A stretch of DNA of 19,952 nucleotides from Neisseriales bacterium (GTDB lineage: Bacteria; Pseudomonadota; Gammaproteobacteria; Burkholderiales; UBA11063). The first letter of the stretch is position 1. Every line of letters starts with the position of its first letter. The stretch lies in NCBI GenBank assembly GCA_008017145.1, contig SSGY01000061.1, positions 1-19,952 on the forward strand, written 5' to 3'. A program made the translations under genes and the position numbers. Shown here piece by piece: positions 14,889-19,952 of this stretch. The notes under the pieces were generated by a model, which saw only the letters and a list, made by a program, of their open reading frames with translations, searched no databases and had not been told where the DNA came from.

Positions 14889-14897
14889 ATTATACCA
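14889..14897 (-). promoter_or_regulatory. Extended -10 promoter for the RsmI-like gene
   Basis: On the minus strand this reads TGG-TATAAT, a perfect -10 hexamer with the TGn extension, which reduces the need for a -35. The predicted start near 14882 gives a leader of about 20 nt to the ATG at 14862. Confidence 0.5.
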
Positions 14898-15067
14898 CCC
14901 AATCAGAGTAAGCTGCTTAGGGATTGCTAATCCAAACCAATAAACAATTAAACAGTTAACTTAATGGAGTACCTCATACGAAACTAGAAAGACAAACCAT
15001 AAAATTCACAGTATCTCGGTAGCAAATCTGAGAACTACCCACTATGATGAATATGATTGGGTATATA

Positions 15068-15076
15068 TGTTAAAAT
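15068..15076 (+). promoter_or_regulatory. Candidate extended -10 promoter for the aroE operon
   Basis: TGT-TAAAAT lies about 33 nt before the aroE ATG, the same extended -10 pattern seen before pyk. No clear -35 is visible. The rest of the 14898-15067 gap holds small chance-level dyads (for example TACCCA 15036-15041 with TGGGTA 15058-15063) and no gene. Confidence 0.35.
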
Positions 15077-15109
15077 TACGGATTAAATTTAAATAATAGG
15101 TATAAAAGT

Positions 15110-15907
15110 ATGTATAAGTTGGCAGTAATTGGCAATCCGATTGCACATAGCCTCTCACCACTAATCTGGAGTGAGTTTGCCCATCAATGCGCGATTGAGT
15201 TAGAATATAGTAAAATTTGTGCGCCGATTGATGATTTTGAGCATGTGGTACGGGATTTTTTTGCTAATGGTGGATATGCGCTAAGCGTAACAGCACCATT
15301 TAAAGCACGTGCTTATTCATTAGCCAATCAGCATAATCCTCACACGTTGCTGTCACAGACCGCAAATCATTTAATCGCCAAAAAAGATTTATTATTAGCA
15401 GATAATACAGATGGGATTGGGTTAGTTGCCGACCTACGCCGGATGGGGCGGGTTTTGAAAGATAAGAATCTCTTAATCATTGGTAGTGGCAGCGTAATTT
15501 ATTCAGTATTAAGTTCTTTGGAAGCAGAAGCTCCAAAACGGATTGACCTATTGATGCGCGATAGCTCTAAACTGGATGACTTTATCCAAAAATCACATCT
15601 GGTTGATGCCTACGCTCCTGAAATTAGTTATGACCTTGTAATTAATACCACACCCAATACGTTCGAGAATACCTTGTTCAGCCAAGTAAAGCAGTTAAGT
15701 ACTCACGCTCTAGCATATGACATGATTTACACAGCTAGGCAAACAATGTTTCTAAAGGCTATGGAACAATTAAATGCAGAGATAACCCAGACAAATGGAA
15801 TTGGAATGCTAATTCAACAAGCGGCAGCTGCATTTTCTTTAATTTTCAATCAAACGCCTGATGTTGATCCACTTTATCCACTATTACAGGATAAAATGAA
15901 TGGTTAA
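15110..15907 (+). CDS. aroE: Shikimate dehydrogenase family protein, divergent
   Basis: AroE reduces 3-dehydroshikimate to shikimate with NADPH in aromatic amino acid synthesis. The 265 residues keep the substrate-site pattern: VIGNPIAHSLSP with Ser14 and Ser16, the catalytic Lys65 in VTAPFKARA, Asn86, Asp101 in DNTDGIG, YDMIYTARQTMFL, and the C-terminal GIGMLIQQAAAAF. The dinucleotide-binding turn is unusual: IGSGSVIYS (about 124-132) replaces the usual GAGGA/GAGGS pattern, so cofactor affinity or preference may differ. NTTPN corresponds to the usual NATS loop. It is the first of four overlapping genes; its last 8 bp overlap the exchanger gene. It is most likely functional AroE, but a shikimate-dehydrogenase-like paralogue cannot be excluded. 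Confidence 0.88.
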   Translation: MYKLAVIGNPIAHSLSPLIWSEFAHQCAIELEYSKICAPIDDFEHVVRDFFANGGYALSVTAPFKARAYSLANQHNPHTLLSQTANHLIAKKDLLLADNTDGIGLVADLRRMGRVLKDKNLLIIGSGSVIYSVLSSLEAEAPKRIDLLMRDSSKLDDFIQKSHLVDAYAPEISYDLVINTTPNTFENTLFSQVKQLSTHALAYDMIYTARQTMFLKAMEQLNAEITQTNGIGMLIQQAAAAFSLIFNQTPDVDPLYPLLQDKMNG

Positions 15908-16934
15908 TTTATTTCAACTTATTATCGGAATGGTATTCATTCTCCTAGCAGCAATGGTCTTTTGCAATGCATTAGAACACCTTGGTGAATCGTTGGGTAT
16001 TTCCGAAGGTGTAACTGGTTCGATATTTGTTGCGGTAGGCACTGCATTACCTGAAGCAATTGTACCCTTAATCGCCTTATTTGGTGCGCCTCATGGAGAA
16101 GGAAAAGTTAATTTTAGTGATGAAATTGGAGTTGGTGCAATTTTAGGACCTCCACTAATGTTGTCTACCTTATCAATAGCATTAATGGCTTTTTCAGTAT
16201 GGCGTAAACGGGGGATGAATGGTTTAATTCGCCCAGAAAAAACTGGTTTAAATCGCGATTTGAAATTCTTTAGTTTTGGTTATTTTTTAGCAATATTACT
16301 CGCATTTAGCCATAATTTTTACCAAAACAATATTATTGATGCGATGGTAGTAGCTACATTAATTTTAAGTTACTTCTTCTATGTAATGCTAACTATCCGG
16401 GCATCAAGTGACTTGGTTAAAGATGGGCATGGAACAGAAGCGGAAGATGAGTTATTTCTTAAACACTATTTAAAATTACCAAATAACATTGTAACAGTGG
16501 CGATCCAGGCTGCTATTGGTTTTGCTGGCTTAGTTTATTTTGCACATGTATTTATTTTAGGTATTACTGGTACATCTCTAGCGTTAGGTATTCCAGCGTT
16601 TTTGCTCTCAGTTGTACTGATTCCAGTTGCAACAGAATTACCTGAAAAAGTAAATAGTATCCTGTGGATTCGTAAAGGTAAGGATACTTTGGCAATTGCC
16701 AATATTACTGGCGCAATGGTCTTTCAAGGACTACTCTTACCTGTGATGGGGATAGCCTTAACTAGTTGGCAATTACCATGGGAAAAAGCGGTTAGCTGTA
16801 TTGGAACTTTTCTTGCCATATCATGGTTATTTGTCCATGCTGGTAAACATACGCACTACAAAGTCAAACACTTTATGGTCAATGGTGGATTGTATATCCT
16901 AAGTCTTATGGTTAGTTTGATGGTGTTTAAATAA
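15900..16934 (+). CDS. Sodium/calcium exchanger (CaCA) family membrane protein
   Basis: The 344-residue inner-membrane protein has about ten hydrophobic segments and the two inverted alpha-repeats of the cation/Ca2+ antiporters. The first is SIFVAVGTALPEAIVPLIAL (41-60, Glu52) and the second VLIPVATELPEKVNSI (about 239-254), followed by ANITGAMVFQG. The Glu residues in these loops coordinate the ion in the family. A charged loop, about 168-193, divides the two halves. Related bacterial proteins (YrbG type) exchange Na+ for Ca2+, but the ion used here cannot be read from sequence. The ATG overlaps the end of aroE by 8 bp, with AGGA upstream, and its TAA overlaps the tcdA ATG by 1 bp, so translation is coupled. 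Confidence 0.85.
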   Translation: MVNLFQLIIGMVFILLAAMVFCNALEHLGESLGISEGVTGSIFVAVGTALPEAIVPLIALFGAPHGEGKVNFSDEIGVGAILGPPLMLSTLSIALMAFSVWRKRGMNGLIRPEKTGLNRDLKFFSFGYFLAILLAFSHNFYQNNIIDAMVVATLILSYFFYVMLTIRASSDLVKDGHGTEAEDELFLKHYLKLPNNIVTVAIQAAIGFAGLVYFAHVFILGITGTSLALGIPAFLLSVVLIPVATELPEKVNSILWIRKGKDTLAIANITGAMVFQGLLLPVMGIALTSWQLPWEKAVSCIGTFLAISWLFVHAGKHTHYKVKHFMVNGGLYILSLMVSLMVFK

Positions 16935-17644
16935 TGTTGGCTCAGTTTACACGCACTAATATCTTACTCGGTGAAGCAAATCTAGCCAAGCTTACTAACA
17001 AACATATTTTAATCGCTGGAGTTGGAGGGGTTGGTGGTTATGTGGTTGAGGTTATCGCTCGTGCCGGGGTTGGTAAAATTACGATTATTGATAATGATGT
17101 AGTTGACATAACAAATATCAATCGTCAGCTTATTTCTAATCTGGACAATGTAGGCAAGGCTAAAGTTAATGAATTTAGTCAACGCATCAAATTAATTAAT
17201 CCTGATATTAAACTAATTTCATTACCTGTGTTTATTGATGAAAATAATTTGGATGAGTTACTTAGTGATAAACCTGATTATGTAATTGATTGTATTGATA
17301 CCATTGAATCCAAATTAGCCTTGATTGTCTATTGCTTAAAGCATAAATTAAAAATTGTTTCTAGTATGGGTGCAGGTAATCGAATTGATGTAACTAAGGC
17401 TAAACTAGCGGATATTAGTAAAACACAAGTCTGTGCACTAGCTCGTAATATTCGCTTACGCTTACGTAAAATGGGTATAAAAAAAGGCTTAACCGTGGTT
17501 TATTCGGAAGAAGAACCATTTGCAAAGCCTTTAGCAAACCCAGCTGGTGGTCGTCCAACCAATGGAACAATCAGTTATCTACCAGCTTTATTTGGAATTA
17601 TGCTGGCTGGAAAAGTTTTACAGGAGTTAATTATCAATGACTAA
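16934..17644 (+). CDS. tcdA: tRNA threonylcarbamoyladenosine dehydratase TcdA (ThiF/E1-like)
   Basis: This 236-residue E1-like protein has the nucleotide-binding loop GVGGVGGYVVE (29-39), IIDNDVVDITNINRQ (51-65) with the conserved Asp and the N-x-N-R-Q motif, and a DCIDTIESK strand near 104. The segment VYSEEEPF followed by NGTISYLPALFGIMLAG is typical of the TcdA/CsdL (YgdL) branch rather than ThiF or MoeB. TcdA uses ATP to cyclise the t6A at tRNA position 37 to ct6A, aiding decoding. The zinc-binding CxxC pairs of ThiF/MoeB are absent. It overlaps the exchanger by 1 bp and the next gene by 8 bp. Confidence 0.9.
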   Translation: MLAQFTRTNILLGEANLAKLTNKHILIAGVGGVGGYVVEVIARAGVGKITIIDNDVVDITNINRQLISNLDNVGKAKVNEFSQRIKLINPDIKLISLPVFIDENNLDELLSDKPDYVIDCIDTIESKLALIVYCLKHKLKIVSSMGAGNRIDVTKAKLADISKTQVCALARNIRLRLRKMGIKKGLTVVYSEEEPFAKPLANPAGGRPTNGTISYLPALFGIMLAGKVLQELIIND

Positions 17645-18770
17645 ACTTTATGATGTAATTATTATTGGCGCTGGTCCGTCAGGTACAAGCTGTGCCTATA
17701 ATATCAAACGTTTAAATCCTGCTGCGGATGTCTTACTACTGGACAAAGCTGAGTTTCCACGTTATAAACCTTGTGGTGGTGGAGTTTCACCAGAGGTTGC
17801 TAATTACTTGGATTTTGATTTAAAGCCAGCGATTGATTCAGTTTGTGATACAGTAGTAATGGTTGCCAATGGACAAGAGATTAGCGGAGATAAATATCCC
17901 TTATGGATGGTTCGCCGTGAAAAATTTGACAATTATTTACTAAGTAAAGCTAAAGACAAAGGTGTTGAATTTAAACACTCAGTTGAGGTTCAGGATATTA
18001 TAACAACCAATGAAACCCCGGCAGTCATTACTAGTATCGGTGAATTTCAAGCTAAGATTGTCATTATTGCCGAAGGTGGACGCGGAAAGCTCGCTAAAAA
18101 GCTAGGATATGCCGCAAAAAATACCATCTTAGCTGCGATGGAGTATGAGCACTATACTGCTGAAGGTAATGGTAAACTATACATTGATTTTGATTACAAT
18201 GATAGTGGCTATGCGTGGAATTTTCCCAAATCTGATGGGCTTTCGCTAGGAATTGGGGGTTTTGTCAAAGGGCAAGAAAAAGGCAAAGTTGGATTACCAC
18301 ATAAATTACTAAATTATACCAAACAATTTTCGGTTAATGAGTTGGACAAGAAAAATCTGCATGGTCATCCAATTTTACTCTATTCGGGGCGACAAAAATT
18401 AGTTCATAACCGTGTCATGCTAATCGGTGAAATAGCTGGTTGCGTTGATCCTCTAACGGCTGAAGGAATCCGCCCGGCAATCAAGAGTGGCTTTCTGGCA
18501 GCCAAGGTGATTAATTACGCGCTAACTAAGAATGACTTTAAATCACTGGTAAACTATGACTTGGCATTTCATAAAGAAATTGGTAGTGATTTTTATTATG
18601 CGCGAATAATGGCATATTTTCTTAATAAAAACCTGAAAAGAATTTTGCCGATGTTAACGAGTGTCAGCGCAGTAAATGGCTTTATGAGTGTCTTTAGTGG
18701 TAAATCAACTTATCATGAGAAAATTAACTGGCGACGTATTGGTAAATTAATCTGGAAATCTATTTTTTAG
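17637..18770 (+). CDS. Geranylgeranyl reductase family FAD-dependent oxidoreductase
   Basis: The 377-residue flavoprotein has an N-terminal FAD-binding Rossmann motif VIIIGAGPSGTSCAY (11-16 is GAGPSG), the family signature FPRYKPCGGGVSP at about 41-53 with Cys46, and the second FAD motif LIGEIAGCVDPLTAEGIRPA at about 262-281. This pattern belongs to the geranylgeranyl reductase/digeranylgeranylglycerophospholipid reductase group of the PHBH-fold flavoproteins. Members reduce double bonds in isoprenoid chains, such as those of archaeal lipids, chlorophyll or quinones. In a proteobacterium a quinone or polyprenyl side chain is a reasonable guess only. It overlaps tcdA by 8 bp and ends the operon; its stop is 4 bp from the end of the convergent SRP RNA gene. 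Confidence 0.85.
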   Translation: MTKLYDVIIIGAGPSGTSCAYNIKRLNPAADVLLLDKAEFPRYKPCGGGVSPEVANYLDFDLKPAIDSVCDTVVMVANGQEISGDKYPLWMVRREKFDNYLLSKAKDKGVEFKHSVEVQDIITTNETPAVITSIGEFQAKIVIIAEGGRGKLAKKLGYAAKNTILAAMEYEHYTAEGNGKLYIDFDYNDSGYAWNFPKSDGLSLGIGGFVKGQEKGKVGLPHKLLNYTKQFSVNELDKKNLHGHPILLYSGRQKLVHNRVMLIGEIAGCVDPLTAEGIRPAIKSGFLAAKVINYALTKNDFKSLVNYDLAFHKEIGSDFYYARIMAYFLNKNLKRILPMLTSVSAVNGFMSVFSGKSTYHEKINWRRIGKLIWKSIF

Positions 18771-18773
18771 TTA

Positions 18774-18779
18774 AAAAAT
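18774..18779 (-). terminator. T-run ending the ffs transcript
   Basis: On the minus strand this is TTTTTT, about 15 nt after the base of the SRP RNA stem, and would end transcription of ffs. It begins only 3 bp past the stop codon of the convergent flavoprotein gene. No separate strong hairpin precedes it. Confidence 0.5.
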
Positions 18780-18793
18780 TGAAGTTGTTGGGA

Positions 18794-18890
18794 AGGTGAG
18801 CCCGACCCTTGGCACTTGCTGATCCGCATATGGCTGCTTCGTTCCCGACCTGACCAGATTTTGCGGTAGACAATGCAAGGAGACCCACCA
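18794..18890 (-). ncRNA. ffs: Signal recognition particle RNA, 4.5S type
   Basis: On the minus strand 18832-18855 reads GGTCAGGTCGGGAACGAAGC then AGCC, which matches the conserved SRP domain IV: the GGAA tetraloop, the symmetric and asymmetric internal loops and GAAGCAGCC. The ends pair to close one long hairpin: GGTGGGTCTCC near 18889 against the complement of GGTGAGCCCGACC near 18795. The length of about 97 nt fits the small proteobacterial SRP RNA, without an Alu domain. It joins Ffh to target membrane and secreted proteins to the translocon. A good promoter sits just upstream. Exact mature ends are estimated; E. coli 4.5S RNA has a short leader trimmed by RNase P, and about 10 nt of leader is predicted here. 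Confidence 0.92.
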
Positions 18891-18905
18891 TTGTTTGAGG
18901 TGGGT

Positions 18906-18935
18906 ATTATAACGTAATTTAGCCTTTAATTGCAA
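18906..18935 (-). promoter_or_regulatory. ffs promoter (-35 TTGCAA, -10 TATAAT)
   Basis: On the minus strand TTGCAA (18930-18935) and a perfect TATAAT (18906-18911) are 18 nt apart, with a predicted start near 18899, about 10 nt before the base of the SRP RNA hairpin. This fits a strongly expressed stable RNA. Confidence 0.65.
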
Positions 18936-19104
18936 GACTCATACAAAATTTCCTATTCGGCAGTGATTGATCTCGCTAAATTCTGCAGTTCATCCTGATA
19001 GTTTCAGTTAGAATATTTAATTAATAACGTCCACCCACACAAAAATATGAAATAAAATCAGTACATTAAATTCATTTATTGTAAATTTATAAAACTGCAA
19101 TAAA

Positions 19105-19560
19105 CTAATCAACAATTAGCGTAATTGAGTTAGGTAGTGCAATCGCACTTTCTACAACCTGAGCACTTGATGTATTTGGCTGGTACGTCACTGCTACAGT
19201 ATATGTACCAGGGACGGCTAAAGCTTTAGTAAAGTTTAGATGACAAGTTTCTGTTTCTTCACCACCACCAATAATATTGCATGGTGTAGGAATTAGAACA
19301 CCATCTGGTCCACCAGGTGGGATACTCAGAGCTAGCGTGTAACTTGACTCTGTCATTGTACCTGAGGCAATAATTGTTCCCGTTGCCTCCTGATTGGATG
19401 ATAAATTAAATGTGCGTTGACTGACTGATACACTCGCACCGTTTGGTAAGGTACCGAGTAAGTATGGTTGATTCGTATTATTGTTAGACGACGAACCAGA
19501 AGCACATGAAATTAAAAGCAATGATAAGACTGTCATCGATAAAAAATTTAAAACTCTCAA
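19105..19560 (-). CDS. Putative lipoprotein of unknown function
   Basis: The 151-residue protein has a signal peptide with lipobox LISC (Cys19), then a Ser/Asn-rich linker (ASGSSSNNNTNQ) that usually frees a lipoprotein domain from the membrane. The mature part of about 115 residues looks all-beta, with alternating hydrophobic strands, two further cysteines (TPCNII and ETCHLN) that could form a disulphide, and a strand PGTYTVAVTYQP as in Ig-like or beta-sandwich modules. I do not recognise the family. The start is TTG (19558-19560): AGGAG (19567-19571) sits 6 nt before it, and a promoter lies just upstream. The alternative ATG eight codons later has no such site and gives a short signal peptide. 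It is a single gene between ffs and glmS. Confidence 0.72.
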   Translation of the reverse strand: MRVLNFLSMTVLSLLLISCASGSSSNNNTNQPYLLGTLPNGASVSVSQRTFNLSSNQEATGTIIASGTMTESSYTLALSIPPGGPDGVLIPTPCNIIGGGEETETCHLNFTKALAVPGTYTVAVTYQPNTSSAQVVESAIALPNSITLIVD

Positions 19561-19582
19561 CCTACTCTCCTAGAAATCTACA

Positions 19583-19610
19583 ATAATAGAAGTTAAATCA
19601 ATCTATTCAA
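19583..19610 (-). promoter_or_regulatory. Promoter of the lipoprotein gene (-35 TTGAAT, -10 TATTAT)
   Basis: On the minus strand TTGAAT (19605-19610) and TATTAT (19583-19588) are 16 nt apart. The predicted start near 19576 gives a short leader containing the AGGAG that serves the TTG start codon. Confidence 0.5.
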
Positions 19611-19623
19611 CACAACATCATAA

Positions 19624-19654
19624 AATAAGGCAGGAAACAACTTCCTACCTTATT
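19624..19654 (-). terminator. Rho-independent terminator of glmS
   Basis: AATAAGG-C-AGGAA (19624-19636) pairs with TTCCT-A-CCTTATT (19642-19654). The one mismatch becomes a G-U pair in the minus-strand RNA, so the 13-bp stem is complete there. It is followed by UUUU on that strand and lies 10 bp past the glmS stop codon. Confidence 0.8.
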
Positions 19655-19663
19655 ACCAAATAA

Positions 19664-19952
19664 TCATTCAACAGTGACCGACTTCGCCAGATTGCGCGGT
19701 TTATCAACATCTGTTCCTTTGGCTATCGCAGTATGATAAGCTAATAACTGCAGCGGTATCGTATATAAAATCGGCGCAAGATAATCCGGAACTTGTTTTA
19801 AACCTAAATCTATCGTAGTATAGCACTGCGCTGCTAACTCATCAGGATGGTCAGTAAACAAATAAACCTGCCCTTGTCGTGCTAATACTTCCTGCACATT
19901 AGATTTAACCTTGTCAGCAAGCAAATTAGCTGGCATAGCCACTATCACAGGC
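19664..19952 (-). CDS. glmS: Glutamine-fructose-6-phosphate aminotransferase GlmS, C-terminal end (5' part outside window)
   Basis: About 96 residues run from the right edge to TGA 19664-19666 and match the end of the second sugar-isomerase (SIS) domain of GlmS. Visible are a strand-helix unit (VIVAMPANLLADKVKSNVQE), VYLFTDHPDE, the helix PILYTIPLQLLAYHTAIAKGTDVDKPRNLAKSVTVE, and the nearly invariant GlmS C-terminus PRNLAKSVTVE. GlmS makes glucosamine-6-phosphate from fructose-6-phosphate and glutamine, the entry to peptidoglycan and LPS amino sugars. The frame stays open to the window edge, so no start is present; the codon GTG at 19946-19948 is internal. Confidence 0.95.
   Translation of the reverse strand, partial: PVIVAMPANLLADKVKSNVQEVLARQGQVYLFTDHPDELAAQCYTTIDLGLKQVPDYLAPILYTIPLQLLAYHTAIAKGTDVDKPRNLAKSVTVE

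Noticed and set aside
14921..14933. Small hairpin GGATT-GCT-AATCC upstream of the RsmI-like promoter
   Set aside because: Only 5 bp, no T-run and no clear position relative to a promoter or gene end.
1..19952. CRISPR array, tRNA, rRNA, prophage or toxin-antitoxin module
   Set aside because: No regularly spaced direct repeats, no tRNA cloverleaf sequence, no rRNA signature and no paired small toxin/antitoxin frames were seen.

Overview
The window is AT-rich chromosomal DNA from a Gram-negative proteobacterium. A low-GC betaproteobacterium (Neisseriales or Burkholderiales-like) fits best. The pointers are an Hda-type DnaA regulator, surE followed by an NlpD-type lipoprotein, a large PutA, a small 4.5S SRP RNA, two lipoproteins, and a DUF3141 hydrolase next to a phasin-like protein. 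The species call is inference. Most of the window is housekeeping. There is no prophage, CRISPR array, tRNA, rRNA or intact insertion sequence.

Layout. 1-421 (+) is the 3' part of hda. 562-3310 (-) is a phasin-like gene followed by a DUF3141 alpha/beta-hydrolase gene, separated by a strong hairpin terminator; together they suggest storage-granule biology. 3490-6328 (-) is a tight operon transcribed nadA, surE, nlpD-like, then a small unknown secreted protein. 6474-10100 (-) is putA in a form without the N-terminal DNA-binding domain. 10101-10391 holds the putA promoter region and a small basic reading frame broken by one base in an A6 run. 10392-12536 (+) is a small LuxR-type HTH protein 6 bp upstream of dnaX, ending in a bidirectional terminator shared with the convergent pyk (12635-14053, -). 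14167-14862 (-) is an RsmI-like tetrapyrrole-methylase-fold methyltransferase. 15110-18770 (+) is a run of overlapping genes: aroE, a CaCA-type cation exchanger, tcdA and a geranylgeranyl-reductase-family flavoprotein. The SRP RNA gene ffs (18794-18890, -) is convergent with that run. Then come an unknown lipoprotein with a TTG start (19105-19560, -) and the 3' end of glmS (19664-19952, -).

The main structure not explained by genes is a set of three ~105-113 bp long imperfect palindromes at 461-565, 3380-3492 and 6371-6474. At least two share a recognisable core (GCAAGGCGA...GCCTTGC). In all three the outer arm runs into the stop codon of the minus-strand gene beside it (DUF3141, the small secreted protein, putA). 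They look like a dispersed REP/MITE-type family that may act as a 3'-end mRNA hairpin. No complete new system such as a defence island or biosynthetic cluster is visible. The other leads are the broken small ORF with its A6 run, the HTH gene with a palindrome over its start codon, the Met/Asp-rich secreted protein in the nlpD operon, and the AroE homologue with an altered dinucleotide-binding loop.
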